A stretch of 64,000 nucleotides of DNA from Bacillus sp. EB106-08-02-XG196 (GCF_013396335.1 NZ_JABWSY010000008.1:186001-250000); one strand, 5' to 3'; counted from the stretch's first letter, positions 52,010-61,420 are shown. Translations and numbers: made by a program. The notes: generated from the letters alone by a model not told the origin.

Positions 52010-54256
52010 TTAGAGTTCAAACATTAGCTGCATATAGACATTCTCACTGATAGAGCCCGTACCGCCTAATATCTTATACTTTGTAAGATTGGTTGCTTTC
52101 ACTGTTTGTTGAATTGATAAAGGCAAGTTTGTTGGAGAGGTGAGTAACATGGCTCCATTTTCTTTCGCGGCTAAAACCGATCCTGTCATGGCGTCCGCAA
52201 ATGAATATCCAGTAGCAAAATATAAGATCTCCGGGGTTATTTGTAAATTCTCAATTATATTCCCCGCCACCTCGAATCGATCCTTCCCATTAATGCGTAT
52301 CGGCTGAGGTAAACGGCTAACGACAGCCTCACTAACACTACCCTCTCCTCCGACTACAATCGTATGTTGAATTCCTTTTTCCTGGAGGATTCTTTTTATA
52401 TTATTTGGAATGGAGTCTTTCGTAGTTAATATAAATATATACCCATTCCGTGCTGCATATGGAGCGATGGCCAGTGCATCTGGAAAATTTAATCCATTCG
52501 CGATAATGGCGGTATTGGTAGCTCCCATCCTCTGAGCAATATGATAGGCAACTTCGAAACGGTCTTTCCCTCCAATTCTTTCGACTGTGGCTATCCCAAG
52601 GGACGAAACACTATCGATGACACTCTCCGATATGCTGCCAGGGCCGCCAATCACAATGACTTTTTGAGGCTTCAGTCTTTGAATTTCCTCTTTTGTTTCG
52701 CTCGTCAAGAAATCTTTATGCGTAAGAAGAATCGGTGCATTTTCTTTAAACGCCAATGGGGATGAAGCCAGGGCATCTGCAAAAGAGATATAGTTTGTTA
52801 ATACAACCGTATGACTCGACTCTTGCCACCCAGCCTTTGAAATATTAACAGCTAATTCAAAGCGGTTTTTTCCTGACACTCTTTGTATATCTTTTATTCG
52901 TTCACTGTATTGAACCAATCCATACCCATAATAAGGGTCTCTCCCAGCATCACCTAAATCAATAACATTCTTTTGAAGAATAGAACGAAGATCCGCTGCA
53001 CTTAATTCTGGGTATTGTTCCTTTAACAAAGCTAATAAGCCGGAAACAAATGGTGCTGCCATCGATGTCCCAGTAAGCCTTTTGGTGGAATTATTTAAAT
53101 AAGTACTCAATATATCAACACCTGGAGAAGTAACCTCTACTGTTGGTCCTACTGAAGAAAAATCAGCCCACTTATTGGATTGGTCAATCGCCCCTACCGC
53201 AATAACGGAATCATACGCAGCTGGATAACCTACTGTACTATGGTATGGCTCGTACCCTGTATTACCAGCAGACGCTACGATCAGAATCCCTTTTGAATAC
53301 GCCATATCCAACACATCCTTCAACATGTTGGAGGGGGTGTCTGATCCAATACTTAAATTAATAATATCGATATCATTTTGAACAGCCCAATCAATCCCAG
53401 CGATTATATCTGAAACATACCCTTCGCCATTGTTATCCAATACCTTAACGGCATAGAGCGAGGCGTCTGGGGCAACTCCAACCGTGCCTTTAGTATTGTT
53501 AGCTGCTCCTATAATTCCTGCAACATGCGTTCCGTGACCATTATCGTCATCATACGAAGTAGTATACGGAACAAAGGCCACCCCATCTGTTATCTTTAGG
53601 TCCTCATGGCTTGTGGATACTCCAGAATCAAGAATAGCAATTTTCTGCCCTTTTCCAGTAAAGCTTGCCTGCCAAGCGATTGGGGTTCGAATTTTTTCAT
53701 TACCCCAATCTACAACTTGGCTAGTCGCTCTGATCCTTGCATCCTTTTCTATAGTGGATATTTCCGGGTTTTGTTTGATTTCTTCAATTTTATCAACTGG
53801 TATATACGCTGTTAGTACAGTGATTGTTTCCACTGTATTTATAATTTCCCCATTAACATCATGGATAGCTTCTTCATTAACCTGTTGTTTAAATTGGACA
53901 ATCATTCTTTCCTCTTCTTGTATCGATTCAATTTCACCCGTTGTTGAATTAACAGTGACCTCCATCTTGTTTGGACTAATCTCTGTTTTCGAAGTATAGG
54001 TAATTTTCCAGTGATGATCATTAGATGTTATTGATTTGGTATAAAGGTCTTCGGAATTCTGATTATTTTGCCCTGTTACTAAATAGGTCGTTCCATTCCT
54101 TGGGTGGTGTTGGTTCATCCACTTGGAAATCTTCGGATTATGCATGGCAGCTTCTTCAGCAGCCTTCTGAGTAAGCCGCGAAGGTTCCTCCGTTGCTTTA
54201 CAACCGGCTATTGTAAGAAAACAAAGGGCAAATAGTAGAAATCCCACTTTCTTCAC
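52010..54256 (-). CDS. Subtilisin-like serine protease lipoprotein with three CWB2 wall-binding repeats
   Basis: A 748-residue exported protease. Lipobox TIAGCKAT near residue 19; a propeptide of about 170 residues; an S8 catalytic domain with Asp in AILDSGVSTSHED (about 208), His in NGHGTHVAGIIGA (about 242) and Ser in GTSMAAPFVSGLL (about 400); then three CWB2 repeats starting RVSGKNRFELAV, RIGGKDRFEVAY and RINGKDRFEVAG. CWB2 repeats hold proteins to the cell wall in Bacillus and Clostridium. All three catalytic residues are intact. It is the last gene of the wall-protein operon. Confidence 0.9.
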   Translation of the reverse strand: MKKVGFLLFALCFLTIAGCKATEEPSRLTQKAAEEAAMHNPKISKWMNQHHPRNGTTYLVTGQNNQNSEDLYTKSITSNDHHWKITYTSKTEISPNKMEVTVNSTTGEIESIQEEERMIVQFKQQVNEEAIHDVNGEIINTVETITVLTAYIPVDKIEEIKQNPEISTIEKDARIRATSQVVDWGNEKIRTPIAWQASFTGKGQKIAILDSGVSTSHEDLKITDGVAFVPYTTSYDDDNGHGTHVAGIIGAANNTKGTVGVAPDASLYAVKVLDNNGEGYVSDIIAGIDWAVQNDIDIINLSIGSDTPSNMLKDVLDMAYSKGILIVASAGNTGYEPYHSTVGYPAAYDSVIAVGAIDQSNKWADFSSVGPTVEVTSPGVDILSTYLNNSTKRLTGTSMAAPFVSGLLALLKEQYPELSAADLRSILQKNVIDLGDAGRDPYYGYGLVQYSERIKDIQRVSGKNRFELAVNISKAGWQESSHTVVLTNYISFADALASSPLAFKENAPILLTHKDFLTSETKEEIQRLKPQKVIVIGGPGSISESVIDSVSSLGIATVERIGGKDRFEVAYHIAQRMGATNTAIIANGLNFPDALAIAPYAARNGYIFILTTKDSIPNNIKRILQEKGIQHTIVVGGEGSVSEAVVSRLPQPIRINGKDRFEVAGNIIENLQITPEILYFATGYSFADAMTGSVLAAKENGAMLLTSPTNLPLSIQQTVKATNLTKYKILGGTGSISENVYMQLMFEL

Positions 54257-54279
54257 TCACAATCACCTGCTTCCCTTCG

Positions 54280-56460
54280 TTATGGTCGAAGTTCTTGATA
54301 AACCTGTTCACTTACTGAACCGGAACCGCCTAGAACCTTATGTCTGGTAATATTTTTTTCCACAAGAATCATTTTCGTAGCCTCAGGTAACTGCTTTGGA
54401 TTCGTTAATAAAAGTGGTGCACCCTCTTTTGCAGCTAAAACCGAACCCGTTAATGCATCTGCAAACGTCAAACCAGTGGCAATAAATGCGGTATCAGGCG
54501 TTAAGTTTAATTCCCGAATGACATTTGCAGCTACTTCGTATCGGTCTTTACCAGATATTCGTTTCGGATTTGGGATTTTGTCATACACAGCTTTCCCCAC
54601 ACTTGCCTCACCACCAACCACGATGGTATCTTGAACACCTATGCTGGTAAGGGTCTCTTCTGTTTGCTGAGGTAAATGATCTCTGTTAGCTAACAAAATA
54701 GGAATCCCATTTCTGGCCGCATAAGGCGCAATCGAAAGTGCATCTGGAAAATTCATTCCATCTGCGACAACCGCTCTCGTAGTGGGTCCTAATCTTTTCG
54801 CAAGATTGGCTGAAACTTCAAAGCGGTCTTTACCGCCAATCCGCTCCAAATGAGTGACTCCCATGTTACGTAAATCATTTACAACACCCTCCCCAACGCT
54901 GCCAGGGCCTCCGACAATAATCACTTTTTGGGGCTTGAGCCGACTGATTTCATCTTTTGATTCAGCTGTTAAACGATCTTTAGCTGTTAACAGGATGGGT
55001 GCGTTTTCTTTATAGGCGATAGGGGAAGCGGTTAAGGCATCAGCAAACGCATTATAATTCGATACTATGATGGTATCGGCCGTATCCTTCCATCCCATAT
55101 TTGCAACATTAACGGCTACTTCAAACCGGTTCTTTCCACCGAATCTCTGAAAAATATCTACGTACGAAGAACTTACATACCCTTGAGTCCCCTCAGATAA
55201 TTGCACGGGGTACCATTCCTGGTTATCGACATTCACAAGAGGGCCTGTCACTTTTAGGTTTAGGTCTTTATAGAGTGTCCTTACTACATTACCGCTCATG
55301 GATGGGCTGTCACGAAGGTTAACATTATCATTTTTCACTAAAGCCATATACCCATTTTGTACCCAAAAGGAATTATAGGTCTCATTCAGCCACAGTGTAT
55401 AATTGTTCCAAATCGAAGGTTTCTCATGATACAACGCCCAAGAACCCGTTCCCTTTATTCCATATTGCTTCGGTAGACGCAGCTTTGCTTTGATAGAGGG
55501 TTCATTTTCAAACCAAATAACATAGTTACCTTCTGTAAGCTTTACACTCCCGATGAAGGCACTGCCGCCTGTCGGTATCGTAAACGTTGCATAAGATGAC
55601 TGACTCTTCTCATCAAATTGGATTTTTCCATTAAATTGTGAAACAAGAGGATCCACTCTTGTACTCGAAAGTCCCATCCCCGTTATGGAACGGTTCTCTA
55701 AGGTCGGTCCATCAAGCTTCCACATTCGCCCATAAAACGGTAATCCAGCAACAATTCGATCCTTTGCAACACCCTGATTAATGGCATACTGGATGGATCT
55801 TTCAAAGAAGGAGAGGCTGGATACAGGACCTATTGGGCTATCAGGAGAGTCCCAGCTTTCGTCATAAGCCATAATCATTAAGTAAGTTGCGTATGCCCCT
55901 AGTGCCTTATAATCATAGAAGCCATGCCAGCCTGTTTTCCAGCCGTTAGGATTAGCAGCAACCGCTACAGACACCTCTTTATGAGCGGGTATGTATTGCC
56001 TAAGAAGCCTTATAAAATCCGTATGAGCATCCCGATAGGCATGACCTACTCCCTCTATATCCACGTTCACACCATCTAGATTGTATTGTTGAATGGCAGC
56101 TGCAATATTTCGAGCTAAGCTGTCACGGTTATTTAACCCGTTAATTCCTGCAGTTGGATTCCAGTGATTAGCTAGAAAAGGAACTACCTTAATTCCTCGG
56201 TTATGCATCTCAGTAATAAATGAAGTTTGTAACCTCCATGTGACATCGAGCTGTCCATCTGAAGTAATATCAAAATAGTTCGGGGAAACAACATTCAAAC
56301 TGCCTTTCGTTTTATCTACTTGAGTGACATAGCTGCTGGGTGACCCAAAGAATACATAAGACATATTAAATAACCTCGTTTGTGCACGGGTCGGTGAGGT
56401 GCCTTGCAACGATACAGGAATGATTAACAATAGGATAATTGTAAGCTTTACTACCTTCAT
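54280..56460 (-). CDS. Secreted GH18 glycosidase with SH3 and three CWB2 repeats
   Basis: A 726-residue exported protein. Signal peptide to about residue 26, GH18 barrel at about 30-350 with the catalytic DxxDxDxE motif as LDGVNVDIEGV (about residue 133), a bacterial SH3 domain at about 370-430 (NVNLRDSPSMSGNVV), then three CWB2 repeats (RFGGKNRFEVAV, RIGGKDRFEVSA, RISGKDRYEVAA). GH18 proteins of this sort hydrolyse N-acetylglucosaminyl links in peptidoglycan or chitin. The CWB2 part is close to that of the protease next door, 23 bp away, so the two may share a wall site. Confidence 0.88.
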   Translation of the reverse strand: MKVVKLTIILLLIIPVSLQGTSPTRAQTRLFNMSYVFFGSPSSYVTQVDKTKGSLNVVSPNYFDITSDGQLDVTWRLQTSFITEMHNRGIKVVPFLANHWNPTAGINGLNNRDSLARNIAAAIQQYNLDGVNVDIEGVGHAYRDAHTDFIRLLRQYIPAHKEVSVAVAANPNGWKTGWHGFYDYKALGAYATYLMIMAYDESWDSPDSPIGPVSSLSFFERSIQYAINQGVAKDRIVAGLPFYGRMWKLDGPTLENRSITGMGLSSTRVDPLVSQFNGKIQFDEKSQSSYATFTIPTGGSAFIGSVKLTEGNYVIWFENEPSIKAKLRLPKQYGIKGTGSWALYHEKPSIWNNYTLWLNETYNSFWVQNGYMALVKNDNVNLRDSPSMSGNVVRTLYKDLNLKVTGPLVNVDNQEWYPVQLSEGTQGYVSSSYVDIFQRFGGKNRFEVAVNVANMGWKDTADTIIVSNYNAFADALTASPIAYKENAPILLTAKDRLTAESKDEISRLKPQKVIIVGGPGSVGEGVVNDLRNMGVTHLERIGGKDRFEVSANLAKRLGPTTRAVVADGMNFPDALSIAPYAARNGIPILLANRDHLPQQTEETLTSIGVQDTIVVGGEASVGKAVYDKIPNPKRISGKDRYEVAANVIRELNLTPDTAFIATGLTFADALTGSVLAAKEGAPLLLTNPKQLPEATKMILVEKNITRHKVLGGSGSVSEQVYQELRP

Positions 56461-56477
56461 GTCTTCTCCCCCTCATG

Positions 56478-57227
56478 TTACGGCTTATCATACCTTCCTA
56501 TAAAGCTGTAGCCGTTTTCTGTCGGTGTTACCTCGTAATGTAAGTCATTGTAAGTAAAGGATGTTTGTTTTACTTTAGTTAAATTACCATTAGGTTCAAC
56601 ACCCATTTTATTAAAGAGCTCATCCACATCATAAATTTCAATATTCGGATGCAATAAGGTAATGATTTGACTCCAGCCTGTCAGCATGGCCGCTACGGTT
56701 ACTTTGGTATTGTCCTTACTAATCAGCTCTAACTGCTGGATGTGATCTTGATGAACAAATACGCGTAGCTCCAGCTGATTGGACAGATTGGATCGATAAA
56801 ACGTTTCTCCATTGGAAGATACCTCTTCTAGATCCTTAATATATAAATTAGACATTTGTTCATCTGTAACAGCATTCCATCTGGCTTTGAAGTCCTGAAA
56901 AGGCAGCTCCGTTGACACCGTTTCCGCCCCGCTTTTCGGGTCTTCCGTTTCTTGTATTTCCTGTGTTTGAAGCCGATCCTCTGCTGCATAGTCTTCTGGC
57001 AGCTTTTGTTCTGGAGCGTCTTGATTTTGTACTTGATTAGGAGAAGAACCATGATGTTCATCTACTTGTTCATCTGGCATCACCGGGTTTGGATTTTCTT
57101 TTGAAGGGGTAGACAATTTAATATACGGACTCGATTGACCAGAAGAATTCTGTTCTGGTCTAGAAGAACAGGCCGAAAAAAGACAAATGAACAGAATGAG
57201 AATTGTGACTTGATAACATTTGGACAT
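56478..57227 (-). CDS. Lipoprotein of unknown function, first gene of the wall-protein operon
   Basis: A 249-residue lipoprotein: signal peptide with LFICLFSACSS lipobox, then about 100 residues of Pro-, Glu- and Gln-rich linker, then a folded domain (about 110-249) with FQDFKARWNAVTDEQMSNLY, LELRVFVHQDHIQQLELIS and HYEVTPTENGYSFIGRY. I recognise no family. It lies 17 bp before the GH18 gene, so it may assist or localise the two wall enzymes. Confidence 0.7.
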   Translation of the reverse strand: MSKCYQVTILILFICLFSACSSRPEQNSSGQSSPYIKLSTPSKENPNPVMPDEQVDEHHGSSPNQVQNQDAPEQKLPEDYAAEDRLQTQEIQETEDPKSGAETVSTELPFQDFKARWNAVTDEQMSNLYIKDLEEVSSNGETFYRSNLSNQLELRVFVHQDHIQQLELISKDNTKVTVAAMLTGWSQIITLLHPNIEIYDVDELFNKMGVEPNGNLTKVKQTSFTYNDLHYEVTPTENGYSFIGRYDKP

Positions 57228-57343
57228 ACTATCACCTACACTCTTTACGTATTAGACTGTTATTATCTTTTGAAGGATTGCCTGATTCATCCATCCAGTT
57301 GTTACCAGCATTTTTTGAACCTCTCATTTATCATCTTGCTGGC

Positions 57344-57756
57344 ATTTTCACTATATCAACTTTTCGACACTTTCCAACGCTTCTTAGGAAGTACAAACCC
57401 TGCATTACCAACATTTGCAGCGATTCTAATCAATCGATTAATTAATTCCAATGCCACTAATCAAACGTTTGATTAAATAGTCAATGAGTCCCTTTAGGAA
57501 GAGAACTTTCTATTGTTTTCAACTGAATAATTTGCCGAAGAAAAGTAGAAGTATTTAGGACCTTCCTCAAAATAGACAATAGAAACCAGTAAACGTCATA
57601 ACCTGACACACATCTACTATACGAAATGCTAATCAAACGTTTGATTAAAAGCGCTAGGAACCCTTATATAAAAACGAACCTGGGCAGTTTTCTAGTGAAT
57701 TTTTTGTCGTGGAAATAGCCTTGTTTTCTTAATCGTTCCTTTCCTATCCCTAAACT
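57344..57756. repeat. 400-bp dispersed repeat, left copy flanking nrdDG
   Basis: It runs from ATTTTCACTATATCAAC to CTATCCCTAAACT, with the palindrome at 57457-57476 ending AA instead of AG. Directly after it come GTGACAGGCACGGG and a 52-bp hairpin array, the same order as at 61008. Confidence 0.85.
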
Positions 57757-57779
57757 CAGGGAGTGACAGGCACGGGATT

Positions 57780-58062
57780 ACGACTTCGGACACTATCTTG
57801 CTTTTTCAGCTCTTCCCTGTCCGAAGTCACCACCACTTCGGACACACTCTCTCTTTTTCCGCTCTTCCTTGTCCGAAGTCAACACCACTTCGGACACACT
57901 CTTGCTTTTTCAGCCCTTCCTTGTCCGAAGTCACCACCACTTCGGACACACTCTCTCTTTTTCCGCTCTTCCTTGTCCGAAGTCACCACCACTTCGGACA
58001 CACTCTCTCTTTTTCAGCTCTTCCCTGTCCGAAGTCACCACCTCTTCGGACACACTCTCTCT
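57780..58062. repeat. Tandem array of 52-bp hairpin units (family A, five units plus a partial)
   Basis: GTCCGAAGTC begins at 57819, 57871, 57923, 57975 and 58027, with a half unit before. The usual hairpin is GTCCGAAGT-caccacc-ACTTCGGAC. GTGACAGGCACG before and TGCCTGGCACC after the array form an imperfect inverted pair. All three forward frames are open because the unit has no stop and 52 is not a multiple of three; I do not think it is coding. Confidence 0.9.
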
Positions 58063-58129
58063 TTTCACCTGTTTCATGCCTGGCACCAGATTTCATACAC
58101 TCACCCCAAAATCCCCTAGTAAAAAATGG

Positions 58130-58211
58130 TTGTCAAAGTAGAGATTGTATATTATAGTAAATTATACAATATTTAGTGTTTTCATTTTCTATAAAACACT
58201 ATATATAGATA
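58130..58211 (+). promoter_or_regulatory. nrdDG promoter with two NrdR boxes
   Basis: TTGTCA (58130-58135), 17 bp, TATAGT (58153-58158). ATACAATATTTAGTGT (58164-58179) and ACACTATATATAGATA (58196-58211) match the NrdR box consensus ACACWATATWTWGTGT with few changes. Their starts are 32 bp apart, three helical turns, the usual NrdR spacing, and the first box covers the predicted transcription start. Confidence 0.78.
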
Positions 58212-58223
58212 TTGACCGATAAT

Positions 58224-58371
58224 AATGGTGTCAAATAAGACGTAATAGGGAATCTGGTGAAAGTCCAGAGCTGTACCCGCAACTGTAAATGCTGACGAAC
58301 TAAGTAATCCACTGTCTTAGGATGGGAAGGTATTAGAGTAGGAAGAAGCATAAGTCAGGAGACCTGCCATT
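58224..58371 (+). promoter_or_regulatory. Cobalamin riboswitch
   Basis: GGGAATCTGGTGAAAGTCC, then CAGAGCTGTACCCGCAACTG and later the B12 box AAGTCAGGAGACCTGCC (58352-58368) are the core motifs of the adenosylcobalamin/B12 riboswitch, in order. AATGG and CCATT at the ends close the P1 stem. A terminator about 100 nt downstream is the likely switch. It controls nrdDG. Confidence 0.92.
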
Positions 58372-58473
58372 TTTATACGTATTATCTTCTTCGGGAGTTG
58401 GGGAGGTATAACGGGGCTATTCTGACTATTAGCAGTGAATGAATGCTGTTTATAGATGATTCCACGTTATTTC

Positions 58474-58498
58474 ACCCATCAACTTTGATGGGTTTTTT
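58474..58498 (+). terminator. Terminator in the nrdDG leader, riboswitch-controlled
   Basis: ACCCATCAA, two bases, TTGATGGGT, then TTTTT. It stands between the B12 riboswitch and nrdD in the same transcript, so bound cobalamin would end transcription before the gene. Confidence 0.85.
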
Positions 58499-58589
58499 GT
58501 TGTTCAAAATAAAAGTCAATTGCCACTGAAAAGAGCCATCAGAACCGTCCCCATGGTTCCATGGTTCTGAGCAAACAAGGAGGTCCAAT

Positions 58590-60446
58590 GTGGAAACGAA
58601 ACAGGTTTTTTCTAATTTATTAGCGGAATTCAATGAAATTGTTGGTAGCAATAATCAAGATTTAATACAAGAGAATGCCAATGTCGATGGCAAGAGCCCT
58701 ATGGGTATGATGGGACTCTTCGCTTCTACTAGTGCGAAGTATTACGCAATGGAACACTTATTGTCTGACGAAGTAAAACAAGCTTATATGAATGGTTATA
58801 TTTATATTCATGACTTGGATTACTATGCATCAGGCACGACAACATGCGTGCAAATCCCATTAGCAAAAGTGTTAAAAGATGGTTTTGATACCGGCCATGG
58901 TCATATGCGTGAACCAAACAGCATCATGTCGGCAATGGCTTTAACTTCTATCATCTTTCAATCGAATCAAAACCAGCAGCACGGCGGTCAAGCAATGAGT
59001 AACTTTGATTTTGATTTAGCCCCTTATATATATAAGACATACGAGAAGAACGTTCAATTATTAGAAAGCGTTCAAGCTGGCTGCGACCTAGAAGAAAAAG
59101 CTTGGGAGCTGACAGATAGAGATGTCTATCAGGCTTGTGAAGCCTTTATTCACAATAGTAATTCCATGCACAGCCGCGGTGGCGGACAGGTCCCTTTCAT
59201 CAGTATTAACTATGGATTAGACACTTCAAAGGAAGGGCGAATGCTTGTTAAGAATATGCTTCTTGCTACTCAAAAAGGGCTAGGAAATGGAGAAACACCG
59301 ATTTTCCCCATTCAAATCTTTAAAGTAAAAGATGGTATCAATTTAAAACAAAGTGATGTCAACTATGATATGTTCAGGCTGTCGCTTGAAACAACAGCAA
59401 AGCGTCTTTTTCCAAACTATGTGTTTGTAGATGCTCCATTCAATCTACAATATTACAAAGAAGAAGATCCTGAAACACATATCGCCACAATGGGGTGTAG
59501 AACAAGGGTACTCGCAAATGTAAATGGCAAGTCAACGCCCGTGGGGAGAGGAAACCTTTCGTTTACCTCTATTAATCTACCTTTGATTGCGTTAGAAGCA
59601 GATAACGTAGAGGAATTTTTTAAGAAGCTGGACCATTATGTTGACCTAACAAGTCAACAACTATATGAAAGGCTCTTATATCAATCAACAAAGACACCTG
59701 CAAATTTTAAATTCTTATATGGGCAACAAATATGGAGGAATTCAGAGGAACTATATAAAGACTCCTCTCTAAAAGAAGTTCTTCGTCAAGGTACATTATC
59801 CGTTGGTTATGTTGGTTTAGCGGAAGCCCTTGTTGCCCTGATTGGAAAACATCATGGAGAAAGCGACGAAGCTCAGAACCTAGGCTTAAAAATAGTTTCC
59901 TTCATGAAAGAAAAGATGGATCTTTTAACAGAAAAAACGAAATTAAACTATACATTGCTAGCAACACCTGCCGAATCCTATGCAGGTAAAGCTTTAAAAA
60001 TCGCTCGAAAAAAACATGGGGTCATCAAAGGAGTAACAGATAAGGAATGGTTTACGAATAGCAATCATGTCCCTGTCGAATATAAGATTAATGCAATCAA
60101 TAAGATTAAAAAGGAAGCACCTTATCATGCGTTAACAAATGCTGGTCACATTACCTATGTGGAATTAGCAGAAGATGCTTCAAAAAATATCGATGCCCTA
60201 GAAACGTATGTTGTGGCAATGAAAGAAAATGGGATAGGGTATGGCAGTTTTAATGTTCCCGTTGATCGCTGTCTTCAGTGCGGATACAATGGCGTGATTT
60301 ACAACGAATGTCCTAAGTGTAATAATCACGACGATATAGAACGCATAAGAAGAATAACTGGATACTTGGTAGGAAGCATGGAAAAATGGAACAGCTCAAA
60401 ACGTAAAGAAGAAATGAATAGAGTAAAACATGGGTGTAAGAAATGA
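58590..60446 (+). CDS. nrdD: Anaerobic ribonucleoside-triphosphate reductase (class III)
   Basis: A 618-residue glycyl-radical enzyme that reduces ribonucleotides without oxygen. IYIHDLDYYASGTTTCVQI and MHSRGGGQVPFISINYG are conserved barrel motifs; CLQCGYNGV and CPKCNN are the four zinc cysteines near the C terminus, and RRITGYLVG holds the radical glycine (about residue 591). The sequence begins straight with the barrel, without the N-terminal ATP-cone found in the common form, so dATP feedback may be absent. Start is GTG at 58590 behind AGGAGG; an out-of-frame ATG overlaps it. nrdG follows with a four-base overlap. Confidence 0.93.
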   Translation: METKQVFSNLLAEFNEIVGSNNQDLIQENANVDGKSPMGMMGLFASTSAKYYAMEHLLSDEVKQAYMNGYIYIHDLDYYASGTTTCVQIPLAKVLKDGFDTGHGHMREPNSIMSAMALTSIIFQSNQNQQHGGQAMSNFDFDLAPYIYKTYEKNVQLLESVQAGCDLEEKAWELTDRDVYQACEAFIHNSNSMHSRGGGQVPFISINYGLDTSKEGRMLVKNMLLATQKGLGNGETPIFPIQIFKVKDGINLKQSDVNYDMFRLSLETTAKRLFPNYVFVDAPFNLQYYKEEDPETHIATMGCRTRVLANVNGKSTPVGRGNLSFTSINLPLIALEADNVEEFFKKLDHYVDLTSQQLYERLLYQSTKTPANFKFLYGQQIWRNSEELYKDSSLKEVLRQGTLSVGYVGLAEALVALIGKHHGESDEAQNLGLKIVSFMKEKMDLLTEKTKLNYTLLATPAESYAGKALKIARKKHGVIKGVTDKEWFTNSNHVPVEYKINAINKIKKEAPYHALTNAGHITYVELAEDASKNIDALETYVVAMKENGIGYGSFNVPVDRCLQCGYNGVIYNECPKCNNHDDIERIRRITGYLVGSMEKWNSSKRKEEMNRVKHGCKK

Positions 60447-60931
60447 GAATCATGAAGATTGACACGGACGCTACGGATAATGGAAACGGCATCCGTACGG
60501 TCATCTATGTATCAGGTTGTACGCATTATTGTGAGGGATGTCATAATCCCTCCTCTTGGAATGTGAACAATGGGATAGAATATAGCATAAGTGAGTTGAT
60601 TGAAATTATCGAAGAAAATCCCATCGCCGATGTAACCATTAGTGGCGGAGATAGTCTTACCATTCAATATGAGGAAACATTGATGCTTGTTAAAGAAATC
60701 AAAGCGAAGACGAACAAGAATATATGGCTATATACTGGTTATGTGTTTGAGGAATTACCTGAGCATAAAAAAGAGATAGTACATTATCTAGATGTGATGA
60801 TAGATGGACGCTTTGAATTATCAAAAAAGGACTTACGAGTTCTATTCAGAGGTTCGTCCAATCAGCGGATCATCGATGTACAAAGAAGTATAATAGGTGA
60901 TACTACCATTCTTTGGGGGCGCCGGTGGTGA
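60443..60931 (+). CDS. nrdG: Anaerobic ribonucleotide reductase activating enzyme
   Basis: A 162-residue radical-SAM activase. GCTHYCEGCHNPSSWNV gives the three cluster cysteines 26, 30 and 33 (CxxxCxxC), and VTISGGDSL binds S-adenosylmethionine. It installs the glycyl radical on NrdD. The start overlaps the nrdD stop (ATGA). The last residues, LWGRRW, come from GC-rich DNA that resembles the flank of the 400-bp repeat, so the natural C terminus may have been slightly changed. Confidence 0.92.
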   Translation: MRIMKIDTDATDNGNGIRTVIYVSGCTHYCEGCHNPSSWNVNNGIEYSISELIEIIEENPIADVTISGGDSLTIQYEETLMLVKEIKAKTNKNIWLYTGYVFEELPEHKKEIVHYLDVMIDGRFELSKKDLRVLFRGSSNQRIIDVQRSIIGDTTILWGRRW

Positions 60932-61007
60932 GCCGAGGGTGGTAGAAGCCCCTTCTTTTGCATCTATTTATAAATTTATAAAATTATAAATCAATACAAA
61001 TATCACC

Positions 61008-61420
61008 ATTTTCACTATACCACCTTTTCGACACTTTCCAGCGCTTCTTAGAAGGTCAAACCCTGCATTACCAACATTTCTAGCGATTCTAATCAATCGA
61101 TTAGTTAATCCGAATTCCCCTAATCAAACGTTTGATTAAATAGACAATAAGTCCCTTTAGTAAAAGAACTTTCTATTGTTTTCAAATGAATAATTTGCCG
61201 AAGAAAAGTAGAGAGTAGTTATGATCCTCCTCAAAATAGACAATAGAAACGAATAAACGTCATAACCTGACACACATCTACTATACGAAATGCCCATCAA
61301 ACGTTTGATTAAAATTGCTAAAAACCCTTTTATAAAAACGAACCTGGGCAGTTTCCTAGTGAACTTTTTGTCGTGGATATAGCCTTGTGTTCTTAATTGT
61401 TCCTTTCCTATCCCTAAACT
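61008..61420. repeat. 400-bp dispersed repeat, right copy flanking nrdDG
   Basis: It runs from ATTTTCACTATACC to CTATCCCTAAACT with the palindrome at 61120-61139. It is a direct repeat of 57344-57756, 3664 bp away. Before it lies the GGTAGAAGCCCCTTCTTTT remnant also seen at 41635. Confidence 0.87.

Noticed and set aside
57763..58157. Three overlapping forward open frames across the family A array (also at 38371-38765 and 61387-61776)
   Set aside because: The 52-bp unit has no stop in any forward frame and is not a multiple of three, so every frame stays open and reads the same three peptides in turn. No ribosome binding site or start context supports translation.
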